Assembly (NCBI GenBank): GCA_026414765.1 | Contig: JAOAIJ010000038.1 | Location: 1 to 64,000, forward strand | Origin: Clostridia bacterium | Lineage (GTDB): Bacteria > Bacillota > Clostridia > Acetivibrionales > DSM-27016 | Direction of reading: 5' to 3' | Length of the DNA: 64,000 nucleotides | Part shown: positions 26,531 through 35,169 of the stretch, in pieces | Layout of the letters: each line of letters opens with the position of its first letter | How positions within the stretch are numbered: the first letter of the stretch is position 1 | Position numbers and translations under genes: made by a program | The notes under the pieces: model-generated | What the model was told of the DNA's origin: nothing | Database searches by the model: none | Seen by the model: only the letters and a program-made list of their open reading frames with translations

Positions 26531-26771
26531 AGCGGTAGAATAGCTTTATGCTATTTTTTGTTACCTTTTTTATTCTAACATAAATACACGTCTTAGGTAA
26601 ATAGAGTTTTTCAATATATCAGCATAGAAAGCACTTCTTGGCTGTTAATCGCTGCCGGGTCGCGTTGGCTACCGATTGGGAATATGCACTAAAGATCGTT
26701 GTAGCTTATCGAATAGGATAAGTGAATGGGCGGAGCTATACACATCTTTATATAAAATGTAGGGAGGCAGT

Positions 26772-27296
26772 ATGAATTGGTATGTACTTTTTGTAAGGAC
26801 AGGTCAGGAACACAGGGTGGAACGGTTCTTGAAAGTACGGCTGGAGGATGATATGTATGCGCCGTTTGTACCTTTACATGAAATGTTTTTAAAAACCTCC
26901 GGAGTGGTAAAAAAAGTGGTGAAGCCGCTGTTTCCGGGCTATGTGTTTATAGAATCTGACGCACCCTGCCAGGAGCTTTTAGAGAGAACAAATACTTTTG
27001 CCTATACACTGAGTGATGTTGTCCGTATATTGAAGTATTCCGACAGAGAATTTGCGATGAGGGAAAGTGAAAAGCAGATGTTGCTCAGCTTGTGCAACCA
27101 GGATTATTGTATAGAATCATCAGGGGGGATTATCGAAGGTGATAGGATACATATAATGCACGGACCTCTCAGGGGGCGGGAGAGTATAGTGAGGAAGATA
27201 GACCGGCATAAAAGGAAGGCATGGATTGAGATGGAGTTTATGGGGGACAGAAGGTTGGTTGGTGTGGCGTTGGAGATTGTGGCAAGGGTAGGGTAG
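26772..27296 (+). CDS. loaP: LoaP-type transcription antiterminator (NusG paralog)
   Basis: A 174-residue protein. Residues 1-115 are a NusG N-terminal domain (MNWYVLFVRTGQEHRVERFL, then KPLFPGYVFIE) that binds RNA polymerase. Residues about 125-174 are a KOW domain (EGDRIHIMHGPLRGRESIVR). Housekeeping NusG usually sits next to secE and rplK; this copy instead stands before a biosynthesis-like cluster, as LoaP proteins do. LoaP is known in Firmicutes to bind an RNA hairpin in the leader of antibiotic operons and allow read-through of terminators. Here the likely target is the cluster from 27473 on. The ribosome site GGGAGG precedes the ATG. Confidence 0.85.
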   Translation: MNWYVLFVRTGQEHRVERFLKVRLEDDMYAPFVPLHEMFLKTSGVVKKVVKPLFPGYVFIESDAPCQELLERTNTFAYTLSDVVRILKYSDREFAMRESEKQMLLSLCNQDYCIESSGGIIEGDRIHIMHGPLRGRESIVRKIDRHKRKAWIEMEFMGDRRLVGVALEIVARVG

Positions 27297-27363
27297 GTAT
27301 TGCTTTTGTAAAACTTTAATCATATTAAATTTGATTATTTAGTTATTTGCTTAATCTATTGAA

Positions 27364-27446
27364 CTAGCCGGTTTTGATTGCGAGCTTCATTAATATGCTC
27401 TAGGTCACTGCACAAGCAATTGCAACCAACTAGCACAACGAGTTAA
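27364..27446. repeat. Dispersed hairpin repeat, copy D
   Basis: Arms CTAGCCGGTTTTGATTGC (27364-27381) and GCAATTGCAACCAACTAG (27416-27433) pair with several GU positions, with an inner GAGC...GCTC stem. The outer string at 27432-27446 is the exact complement of copy A at 10559-10573. Its place between loaP and the next gene makes it also a candidate LoaP recognition hairpin, though the related copies elsewhere argue against a dedicated role. Confidence 0.55.
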
Positions 27447-27472
27447 CTTATAGGAAAGGTTGTTTAAGAGGT

Positions 27473-29095
27473 ATGAGGTCATCTGTTTTTAGAGTTATTG
27501 ATAGCATTACTGAAAATACTGATAATTACACATGGAAGGAGATAAGCTGTTTCTATAAGCCGTGGGCAATTCTGTTTGAGTCTTTTAAGCCCGGGTATTT
27601 CAATTTGTTTCTGTTTTACTTAAGTTTTTATGACTCATTTAAGGTAGATGGATGGTTTTCGGATAAATATTTAGAAAAATACCATGGAACATTATTCTAT
27701 CAGTTTTTTGAATTTAGTAAAAATGTACTTCAAAGTAAATTTGGAGTACATTTTAAAACTGTTGAATTTTCATCAGAACAGGAAATGCATGAGAAAATTA
27801 GATGCGAAATTGATAATGGTGCACGCATATTAGTACCAGGAGATCTTTTCTGTATATTCTATAATGTAGATGACTATAAAAGGACACACCGCCCACATTT
27901 TTTTATTATAAAGGGCTATGATACGGAAAGGGAGATTTATTTTATATTGGATTCTGTACATATCAATTATGGTACTGATGCTGCATATAAAAATTTTGCA
28001 ATGAAATTCTCCGATATGTATGAAACAAACTATTATTATTTTAAGGATATTGTACAAAACCGCTACAAGCAGTGTTTTTGGTCAATAAGCAATTGTGATA
28101 CCATGCCAGATACAGATATTCCTGACGTACTTTTAGAGCACGCTGATATTTTAAATTTGATTAATAAAAACGAAATTGAATATGAATATGTAGAACTTCA
28201 GACTATCAGGAATGTAGAATTAAAAGGGTCTAATGATGATATAAGGGAAATGTCTGTCAAGAGTAATTTTAAGACTGTCTATTATGATCTCTTGTTTACT
28301 TATTTAAGAGATGCTGATATTAGCGAAGAACTAATTTCTGAATTAGGGCATTATAAAGACAAGGTTGTTGAGTGCTGGGGATTAATAAGAAACAGAATTA
28401 TCTATAACGTTACTAAAAAGGAAAGGGATTTTAGCAAAATAAACAGGCTGATTGAGACGGGAATAACTAATGAAAGAGTATTCAGGGATAGATTTGTAGA
28501 AATCATTTCAGAATCTAATCTTGAGAAACTTAAAAATATAAAAAGTGAAAATGAAGAAAGTATGGATTTTACGGAAGAGAATAACTTCAGAGCGGCAATT
28601 ATTCAAGAAAAAGACAAAATAAAAATTGTTCATTCTCCCGATAAGGTATATAATTTGTGGGTTTTGCAGAATGATGCACCCCAAATGTTGTTATATGCAA
28701 AACAAAATACTAATTTCTGTTTTGAGACGAAAGTTTCTGTTAATTACGCTAAAGGGAGTTACTTCCAGTCTGGATTGATTCTAAAACTAAATGATGGGAC
28801 AAAATATTTGTTCGGAAATGAAGAGGGCAAAAGTGTATGTGTACTATGTCCTGAATATGATAGCGACAGTCTTTTGTTTAAAAAGTTCTTTCCAATAAAC
28901 GAGCTATATTTAAAGGTTGAAAAGCAAAAAGATTTATATAGCTTCTATTATAGATTACACGGAGGTAGCTGTTGGAACCTTGGCTATACACTAAAGTCAC
29001 CTGCAAGCGCAAAATGCTTTGGATTATTTTCTAAGACATGGGAACCTATGATGCTTACCGTTGAATTTTCTAATATTAATTATACAGAGAGTTAG
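27473..29095 (+). CDS. BtrH-like papain-fold protein fused to DUF1349-like domain
   Basis: A 540-residue protein. Residues about 15-190 resemble the BtrH N-terminal domain, a papain-like fold first seen in butirosin biosynthesis (acyl transfer). A possible triad is visible: C26 in EISCFYKPWAILFE, H142 in RPHFFIIKGYD and D160 in YFILDSVH. Residues about 390-540 resemble the DUF1349 concanavalin-like fold (YFQSGLILKLNDGTKYLF, LYLKVEKQKDLYSFYYR, FGLFSKTWEPM). The start codon and ribosome site are not sharply defined: AGGAAAGG at 27452-27459 precedes the ATG by 13 nt. With LoaP upstream and exporters downstream it probably modifies or transfers a small product. Substrate unknown. Confidence 0.65.
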   Translation: MRSSVFRVIDSITENTDNYTWKEISCFYKPWAILFESFKPGYFNLFLFYLSFYDSFKVDGWFSDKYLEKYHGTLFYQFFEFSKNVLQSKFGVHFKTVEFSSEQEMHEKIRCEIDNGARILVPGDLFCIFYNVDDYKRTHRPHFFIIKGYDTEREIYFILDSVHINYGTDAAYKNFAMKFSDMYETNYYYFKDIVQNRYKQCFWSISNCDTMPDTDIPDVLLEHADILNLINKNEIEYEYVELQTIRNVELKGSNDDIREMSVKSNFKTVYYDLLFTYLRDADISEELISELGHYKDKVVECWGLIRNRIIYNVTKKERDFSKINRLIETGITNERVFRDRFVEIISESNLEKLKNIKSENEESMDFTEENNFRAAIIQEKDKIKIVHSPDKVYNLWVLQNDAPQMLLYAKQNTNFCFETKVSVNYAKGSYFQSGLILKLNDGTKYLFGNEEGKSVCVLCPEYDSDSLLFKKFFPINELYLKVEKQKDLYSFYYRLHGGSCWNLGYTLKSPASAKCFGLFSKTWEPMMLTVEFSNINYTES

Positions 29096-29684
29096 TTATT
29101 GCAGTAAACTACCGGATTAAGTGTTATCTTGGAGATAGTGTCGAAGAGTAAGTAAGGATGGTATTTTAAGAATTCAGCTAAATTGTAAACGTCAATATAA
29201 AGGGTGCCAAAAATAAAGAAGCTGTAAAAATTTTGATGGTTTGTAACAAGGGAATAACTCCTTCTTGGTAAGAAGTATTTACATAATATTAAGGAGGAGT
29301 TTTTTGTGAGTACAATTCTAAAAAATGTAATTAGGGAAAAAATAGAGGAGAATGATTTCAAGAATCCAGAATAACATTTGACATTCTTTCTCCTGTGCTT
29401 TCTACAGTGTACAACATTCATTTGTTTATTATGTAAATAAAACCGGGTATGCTGTGTATACTAATATATTTAGTTTTCAAAGTACAATAGTAAAATTTAT
29501 TAACCCTCTTTACCATTTCCCTTAAAGCTTTGCTGACTTAAGGATAATGTATATCCCAATGCTACGGGGGAATGACCTGAGAGGAGGGTAGGAAGAATCG
29601 TAAGTTTTTGTCCTAAACAACAAAAGTTTATATAGAATTACGTACTATATTCCGGTATTGTATTGATTATTGAGGTGATTTTTT
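29096..29684. other. 589-bp gap with candidate short peptides
   Basis: No long ORF on the plus strand. The main content is a short ORF with an excellent ribosome site (29306-29374). A start-less reading frame ending at about 29271 gives ILMVCNKGITPSW before its stop, which looks like a gene remnant. The minus strand has a 109-codon open frame (29092-29421) with no ribosome site and biased composition; I regard it as chance. Confidence 0.5.
29306..29374 (+). CDS. Short peptide, possibly a frameshifted precursor
   Basis: A GTG start follows AAGGAGGAG at 29291-29299, the strongest ribosome site in this cluster. The ORF encodes 22 residues beginning MSTILKNVIREKIEEND and ending FKNPE. Adding one A at GAATAACA (29369-29376) would remove the stop and extend it by 21 residues (ITFDILSPVLSTVYNIHLF, then IM) to the stop near 29436. 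A charged helical leader followed by a hydrophobic tail is how many ribosomal peptide precursors look. Either the gene is frameshifted, or the short form is real, or the match is chance. Confidence 0.4.
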   Translation: MSTILKNVIREKIEENDFKNPE

Positions 29685-30155
29685 ATGTTCAAACAAAGCT
29701 TAAAACAGAAATTTTTCTTTTTAGCAGTAAAGTTTCCGGCTGCAACAATATTGGTTATTGCAATGACTTTAACCTGTTTACTTATAATTACATATTCATC
29801 ATACACAAATGTATACACAAAACGAAGTGCAGTAATCGACTATAGGAAAGACAATGTAAAAACATTCATTGAATTATATGTCAATAAAAAAGATATAGGG
29901 CAAGCTGCTATTAATAACGATGTGTTGTGGTATTTAGGGCAGGAAGGCCAACGGTATAAGGCACCGATTGTTGAAATTAAAGATATCCCCGAAAAAAACT
30001 CATTTTATTTACATATAGAGCCGGTACAGGAAGAAATTCAAAAAGAATTTAAAAATAAACCCACAGGAGTTTACTCTGTCACTGTAGAGATTTTAGCAGG
30101 AAAAGAAAAGATTATTAAAAAGTTGTTCGAGGGTAATCGGGAGGCTGCTCGATGA
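29685..30155 (+). CDS. One-TM protein of unknown function, exporter-associated
   Basis: A 156-residue protein with a single membrane segment at about 18-40 (FPAATILVIAMTLTCLLIIT) and a positively charged N-terminus, so the remaining 115 residues probably face outward. The C-terminal part (SFYLHIEPVQEEIQKEFKNK, then GVYSVTVEILAGKEKIIKKL) recalls the end of membrane-fusion proteins, but the long coiled coil is missing. GAGGTGATTTTTT precedes the ATG, and the stop overlaps the next ATG by 4 bp. I infer an accessory part of the ABC exporter. Confidence 0.65.
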   Translation: MFKQSLKQKFFFLAVKFPAATILVIAMTLTCLLIITYSSYTNVYTKRSAVIDYRKDNVKTFIELYVNKKDIGQAAINNDVLWYLGQEGQRYKAPIVEIKDIPEKNSFYLHIEPVQEEIQKEFKNKPTGVYSVTVEILAGKEKIIKKLFEGNREAAR

Positions 30156-31897
30156 AAGATACTAAAAGAATAAAAATAATCTGGCAATTTGTTAAACCCT
30201 TCAAAATGGCTTTTATCAACCTGTTTATCTGTGTGATTGTCACTTCGTTTATAGGGATGCTATACCCATACATCTTTGGAATGCTTGTCGACGAGGTGTT
30301 TTATCATAGAAATATGGATTTTTTTAAAATAATTGTAATTAGCTATGGTGTAATATACATAGGTGAACAACTATTGCATTTAATCCTGAATTCTACATGG
30401 GCGTACTTAATGACAAGATATTTATTTGATATTAGAAAGAGGATATTTGATAAAATATTTATTTTAAAAGCAGACTATTTAAGCAATATACAAACAGGGG
30501 ATTTGATTACAAGAATAAATAAAGATGCCGAAGAATTTATGAATTTTATTCATTGGAATGTTTTCTACTTATTTGCCAATATAGTCAGGCTTCTCATATC
30601 AGTTGCTCTTGTTGCAGTTCTGAATATAAAGATAGCTGCTTTGATGTTCATTGTTGTGCCCATTACTGTTTATACTTCAAGATTTTTTGCCAAAAAGGTA
30701 AGAATACAGTATAAAAAATATAGAGATGTCTACGGTAAATATATTAGCTGGATGTTCGAAATTCTGGGAGGGATGAGGGAAATACAGCTTTTGGCCGGTG
30801 AGAGGAATGTGATTAGGAAGTTTATAAAGAGCTGTTCTAGCCTCATTCGTCTTAAAATCAAGTCAAGCCTAATTGAAGTAGGCTCAGAAAGGTCAAATGC
30901 CTTTATATCTTTAAGTTCTAACCTGATGCTATATATAGTTGCAGGAGTCTTTATTGTCAATGGAGAGCTTACAGTAGGCGGGTTTATTGCCATAATCGAT
31001 TATTTTACAAGAAGTACTAATTTATTAAAAGGACTTAATGATGCCAATATAAAAATACAAAACAACATGGTGTCTATAGACAGAGTGTATAGCCTGTTAA
31101 ATGAAGAGTCTGAAAAGCAGGATAAAACATATCCTGATATTTCTGTCAATGGAGGCAGAATTGAATTCAAAAATGTTAAATTCCAATATAATGAGCACAA
31201 TCATGTTCTCAAAAATATCAATTTAGCAATAAACGAAGGTGAGAAAATTTCCTTTGTAGGTAGAAGTGGAGCAGGAAAAAGTACTTTGGTAAATCTTCTA
31301 CTCCGGTTTTATGACCCATGTAAAGGTACGATCAAAATTAACGGCACAGATATTCAGGGCTGCTCATTAAAATCACTAAGAAAAAATATTGGAATTGTCC
31401 AGCAAGAAACATTGTTTTTTGACGGTACTATAAAATATAACCTGAAGCTTGGAAATCCCAGGTGCAGTGATGGAGAAATCTGGGAAGCCTGTGAAAAAGC
31501 CCATATTGCAGAATTTGTAAGAAGCTTGCCTGATGGTCTTGATACGGTGATTGGTACAGATGGTATTAACTTTTCGGGAGGACAGAGACAAAGGCTTGCC
31601 ATAGCAAGAGTATTTCTGAAAAATCCCCCAATTCTTATTTTTGATGAAGCTACTTCGGCACTGGACTATGAAGCTGAGCAAGTAATAAAAAAGTCATGGA
31701 AGGAATTAAGCTGTGGAAGGACAACCATTATTATCGCACACAGGCTTACTACTATTCTCGATTCTGATAAGGTTGCAGTGCTTCATGGCGGGGAAATTGT
31801 GTCATTTGATCACCATTTAAAACTACTGGAAAACTGCGAGCATTATCGTTCTCTGTTTAGTGAGCAGTATATAACCCAGGAGGATATAGCAGGATGA
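30152..31897 (+). CDS. ABC exporter half-transporter 1
   Basis: A 581-residue protein with a six-helix membrane domain (about 15-300) and an ATPase domain: Walker A GRSGAGKS (about 371), signature FSGGQRQR (about 474), Walker B ILIFDEATSALD (about 495) and the IIAHR H-loop. This is the type IV (lipid/peptide exporter) fold. It has no N-terminal C39 peptidase, so it would not cleave a leader itself. It overlaps the genes on both sides (ATGA), consistent with a heterodimer with the next protein. Confidence 0.88.
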   Translation: MKDTKRIKIIWQFVKPFKMAFINLFICVIVTSFIGMLYPYIFGMLVDEVFYHRNMDFFKIIVISYGVIYIGEQLLHLILNSTWAYLMTRYLFDIRKRIFDKIFILKADYLSNIQTGDLITRINKDAEEFMNFIHWNVFYLFANIVRLLISVALVAVLNIKIAALMFIVVPITVYTSRFFAKKVRIQYKKYRDVYGKYISWMFEILGGMREIQLLAGERNVIRKFIKSCSSLIRLKIKSSLIEVGSERSNAFISLSSNLMLYIVAGVFIVNGELTVGGFIAIIDYFTRSTNLLKGLNDANIKIQNNMVSIDRVYSLLNEESEKQDKTYPDISVNGGRIEFKNVKFQYNEHNHVLKNINLAINEGEKISFVGRSGAGKSTLVNLLLRFYDPCKGTIKINGTDIQGCSLKSLRKNIGIVQQETLFFDGTIKYNLKLGNPRCSDGEIWEACEKAHIAEFVRSLPDGLDTVIGTDGINFSGGQRQRLAIARVFLKNPPILIFDEATSALDYEAEQVIKKSWKELSCGRTTIIIAHRLTTILDSDKVAVLHGGEIVSFDHHLKLLENCEHYRSLFSEQYITQEDIAG

Positions 31898-33651
31898 AAA
31901 AAATAGTAAGTATCCGAAAGAACGTTTATGATAAAATCAAAATGCATATTACTGGTTTCAAAACTCAGTTTGTAAATCTAGGTGCATTGAAAATAGTCTT
32001 AATCCTTCTGGGGCTGACATCTCCGTTTCTTTTTAAGATATTAATTGATGATGTAATGGTTAAGAGGCAGCTTAATATGCTAAAGTGGGTTTGTATCGGA
32101 TATGCTGGGATATACCTTTTGGAAACGGCTGTAACAGTATATCAAAAGATTATCAGTAACAGAGTATTCAGTAAGATAACTTTTGATATTCGGTATAAGC
32201 TATTAAGGAACTATGTAAAAATGCCTGTAACGTTTTATGAAAAGTATAATACAGGGGATCTAAAGAATAGGATTGACACTGATGTTGATGTCTTTGAGCG
32301 TTTTTTCAACCAGCAAATAATTGAATACATATTCAACTGGATGTTAGTATTAATTAACGGGATAGTGTTAATCATTCTATGTTGGAAATTAGCTTTGTTT
32401 GGGCTTTTAATGGTGCCGCTGTCTTTCTGGATGACAAGGTGGCTTGGGAAGGGTGTTGAAAAATCATCCGAAGAATACAGAAAAACATGGGGGAAATATG
32501 AAAATTGGCTGCAAAGAAGTATTCAAGGCTGGAAGGAAGTCAAAGCCTTATCTATTGAAAAAAATGAAAGCCGGATATTTACAAGTTTTTGGCATGATTT
32601 AAGTATACAATTCTTTAAGAGGCAGATGTTCTGGTATGGAAACAGAAGCTTTATTTCTCTAAAAGACTTCTTTATAACCAGGATGAATTTATATTTCATC
32701 GGAGGACTTTTAATATTCAGTGGTGAATTGTCAATAGGGAGTTTATTAGTGTTTATGAAATACTACGAGCAGTTTTTTAGCGGGATAGGAAGCATTAATA
32801 ACCTGGATATGCAAATAAGTAATGACATTCCGGCAATGGAGAGAGTTTTGGAAGTTATAAGTTATCCGATGGAAGCACGGGAAATATCAAAAAATAAATT
32901 GCAATTAGCTGGCGATATAGAAATAATGAATGTAAGCTTTAAGTATAATGACTCTCACGAAGATGTATTGAAAAATATAAATATTAAAATCAAGCCAAAG
33001 GAGAGAATTGCTATTGTAGGTAAAAGCGGATGTGGTAAGAGTTCTTTGATTAAAAATATTTTAGGATTATATGAACCCCAGGCAGGTAAGATTTTGATTG
33101 ACGGAGTTAATATAAAAAATATTAATCCTTTTGCTTTGCACCAAAATATAGGTGTTGTAATGCAGGACAGCATGCTTTTCAATATGACTGTAAAGGACAA
33201 CCTGCTATTAGCAAAAGCATCTGCAACTGATGAGGAAATTAAGGAAGTGTGTAAGATGGCTTTTATAGATGAGTTTATTGAAAGTCTTCCTGAAGGATAT
33301 ATGACTCTTATAGGTGAAAAGGGGGTCAAATTATCAGGGGGACAGAAGCAAAGGTTAGCAATAGCAAGGGTATTATTAACAAAGCCCAATATTATCATTT
33401 TTGATGAGGCGACATCATCCCTTGACCATGAATCAGAGAAAATGATTAATAAAGCAATTGATAACCTTTCCAATGACAGAACTTTAATAATTATTGCGCA
33501 TAGACTATCGTCCGTACTTTCAGCAGATAGGATTATTGTTATGGATAAAGGCGGAATTGTAGGAGATGCACCCCATGGTAAGCTGTTGGGGAATAATGAG
33601 ATATACGATTTGCTATTCGGGAAGCAGTACGAAGGTTTACAAGTCTCCTAA
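31894..33651 (+). CDS. ABC exporter half-transporter 2
   Basis: A 585-residue protein of the same layout: membrane domain about 20-305, Walker A GKSGCGKS (about 376), signature LSGGQKQR (about 479), Walker B IIIFDEATSSLD (about 500). Both nucleotide sites appear intact in both halves, unlike degenerate-site heterodimers. The cargo is probably the product of this cluster. The ATG overlaps the stop of the first half. Confidence 0.88.
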   Translation: MKKIVSIRKNVYDKIKMHITGFKTQFVNLGALKIVLILLGLTSPFLFKILIDDVMVKRQLNMLKWVCIGYAGIYLLETAVTVYQKIISNRVFSKITFDIRYKLLRNYVKMPVTFYEKYNTGDLKNRIDTDVDVFERFFNQQIIEYIFNWMLVLINGIVLIILCWKLALFGLLMVPLSFWMTRWLGKGVEKSSEEYRKTWGKYENWLQRSIQGWKEVKALSIEKNESRIFTSFWHDLSIQFFKRQMFWYGNRSFISLKDFFITRMNLYFIGGLLIFSGELSIGSLLVFMKYYEQFFSGIGSINNLDMQISNDIPAMERVLEVISYPMEAREISKNKLQLAGDIEIMNVSFKYNDSHEDVLKNINIKIKPKERIAIVGKSGCGKSSLIKNILGLYEPQAGKILIDGVNIKNINPFALHQNIGVVMQDSMLFNMTVKDNLLLAKASATDEEIKEVCKMAFIDEFIESLPEGYMTLIGEKGVKLSGGQKQRLAIARVLLTKPNIIIFDEATSSLDHESEKMINKAIDNLSNDRTLIIIAHRLSSVLSADRIIVMDKGGIVGDAPHGKLLGNNEIYDLLFGKQYEGLQVS

Positions 33652-33681
33652 ACATATTAAGAGGAAGGTTTTACGTGTGTA

Positions 33682-33807
33682 TTAATCCTTATTGTACCAA
33701 TTTATGTTAACATATTCTTGTCCATACCATGCTACTCTGGCATAACAATCCTTGAAATATCCCACTATACTTCCTCCCGCTTCTCATGGAAGGTACCATC
33801 CTTCCAA
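33682..33807 (-). pseudogene. Fragment of an unidentified gene
   Basis: On the minus strand one frame reads EAGGSIVGYFKDCYARVAWY followed by GQEYVNINWYNKD and a stop at 33682-33684. The composition is that of a real folded protein and unlike chance AT-rich DNA. An in-frame stop lies seven codons into the surviving part and another bounds it at 33808. I do not know the family. Confidence 0.4.
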
Positions 33808-33853
33808 TCACATCTTATTATCAGCTAAAAATTATAAGGCAGAAGAAGGAATA

Positions 33854-33955
33854 ATGAAAAATCTATTGAATAATCTTTATGACACTTGCCGGCAAAGCTT
33901 TAGTGCAGTAACACACCGCGGCCATTTCTATAGCATTGCCATATATCAGGACTAG
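33854..33955 (+). CDS. Short peptide, 33 aa
   Basis: An ATG preceded by AGAAGAAGGAATA opens a 33-residue ORF starting MKNLLNNLYDTC and ending HFYSIAIYQD. It follows the exporter genes by about 200 bp. It could be a small secreted peptide or chance; the ribosome site is moderate and there is no GG-type leader cleavage site. Confidence 0.3.
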   Translation: MKNLLNNLYDTCRQSFSAVTHRGHFYSIAIYQD

Positions 33956-34092
33956 TGATAAACTAGAAATAATAGCATTACTTAATAATTCTTTGCCATA
34001 TCCACAGGTGAAACAATCGCAGATATTAAAGAAGCAGGGTACGGTTTGTAAAATATGCCGGGCTTCTTGAGTATCCAAATGGAGGAATAAGC

Positions 34093-35169
34093 TTGAACAG
34101 TTATTTGCTGCATTTAAAGTACATGATTGATTTGGAAAAGTTCCAAAAAATACAGGACGATATAGCCGCAGTAAGTGAGATGGCACTATTAACCGTTGAT
34201 TATAAGGGGGTTCCCGTTACAGAACATAGTAATTGCAGTCCGTTTTGCAAAAGGATAAGGGAAAATCCAAATTATAGAAAATTGTGTGAAAAATGCGATT
34301 CCAGAGGTGGATTGGAAGCGACAAGGATCCAACAGCCATATATTTATTTATGTCATGCCGGATTGGTGGATTTTGCTGTGCCGATTATAGTGGACGAGAA
34401 GTATTTAGGGGCAGTGATGGCGGGGCAAATACTGCTGGACAAAACAGCGGAGGATGTAAAGTTGGAGAAGATATACCACGATCCAAGTCAAACCATTGAT
34501 TTTGAGAAGGATACAGAATTGATGAAGTTATACCGTGATCTTCCCGTAATGGATTTGAGAAAGATAAAGACAGTTGCTGACATGATGATGCATTTCACCA
34601 ACTATATTGTTGAAGAAGCAATAATAAAAATGTCTTTGTTTGAATTCAATCAGAAAGTAGTAAAGCTGATTCAGGCAGAAGAGTTTGATGAATTGGAAAA
34701 GGAACTTATACGTCCTGTAGTTAACTTCCCGGGCATAACCATGGGGGAAGCGGTAAAGAATTTCTCTGATATATTGAGAATAAATAACCCTGAGGGAAAA
34801 AGAAATGGGGCTGAAAAGGCTGAAGAAGCCTATGTCGGCAGTAAAATCTTGAAACCTGCCATAGAATATATACATCAAAACCCTGAGATGAAGATTACCT
34901 TGGATCAAATGGCATCTTTATGCAATGTTAGCTCAAGCTATTTCAGCAAGCTGTTCAAAAAAGAGATGCGGCAGCAGTTTTCCAATTTCATTAACGAGGT
35001 AAAAATGAGTCATGCAAGAAAGCTCCTGGAAAGCACTGATATGACTATATATGATATTTCAGCAGCCTTAGCTTTTGAGGACTGCGGGTATTTTATCAAA
35101 GTTTTCAAGAAGCTGGTAGGGGTAACGCCGGCTGTATATAGGAAATATCATAACTTTAGCAGTAATTGA
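34093..35169 (+). CDS. PocR-domain AraC-family transcriptional regulator
   Basis: A 358-residue protein. The start is a TTG placed 7 nt after GGAGG (34081-34085). Residues about 10-165 are a PocR sensory domain with its cysteine set (CSPFCKRI, LCEKCDSRG, YLCHAGLVDF) and the GAVMAGQILL motif. Residues about 255-355 are an AraC-type double helix-turn-helix (ITLDQMASLCNVSSSYFSKL, then IYDISAALAFEDCGYFIKVF). PocR of Salmonella controls propanediol and cobalamin genes; this copy lies directly before glycerol dehydrogenase and DHA kinase genes, so glycerol or a related diol is the likely signal. The cysteines could hold a metal or an Fe-S centre; that is not established here. Confidence 0.85.
   Translation: MNSYLLHLKYMIDLEKFQKIQDDIAAVSEMALLTVDYKGVPVTEHSNCSPFCKRIRENPNYRKLCEKCDSRGGLEATRIQQPYIYLCHAGLVDFAVPIIVDEKYLGAVMAGQILLDKTAEDVKLEKIYHDPSQTIDFEKDTELMKLYRDLPVMDLRKIKTVADMMMHFTNYIVEEAIIKMSLFEFNQKVVKLIQAEEFDELEKELIRPVVNFPGITMGEAVKNFSDILRINNPEGKRNGAEKAEEAYVGSKILKPAIEYIHQNPEMKITLDQMASLCNVSSSYFSKLFKKEMRQQFSNFINEVKMSHARKLLESTDMTIYDISAALAFEDCGYFIKVFKKLVGVTPAVYRKYHNFSSN

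Larger units (their letters stand above)
26100..26771. other. Long AT-rich region upstream of loaP
   Basis: No protein gene is supported. It contains a 12-bp inverted repeat at 26124-26178, a candidate promoter at 26206-26234, a second inverted repeat at 26484-26530 and a small hairpin (CTTATC-GAATAG-GATAAG) near 26708. If the promoter is real, loaP has a leader of about 530 nt, long enough for RNA-based control. Confidence 0.5.
33652..34092. other. Gap with gene debris between exporter and regulator
   Basis: No intact long gene. It contains a minus-strand gene fragment (33682-33807) and a short plus-strand ORF (33854-33955). No clear terminator is seen after the exporter. Confidence 0.5.

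Noticed and set aside
26620-26771. A known riboswitch (such as cyclic-di-GMP or T-box) in the loaP leader
   Set aside because: I looked for the conserved cores and could not find them. Only small hairpins are visible.
29092-29421. 109-codon minus-strand ORF in the cluster gap
   Set aside because: It lacks a ribosome site, is Phe/Ser/Tyr rich as expected from AT-rich DNA, and opposes the well-placed plus-strand start at 29306.
33863-34186. 107-codon minus-strand ORF between exporter and regulator
   Set aside because: It overlaps the regulator start region and has no ribosome site or recognisable motif.
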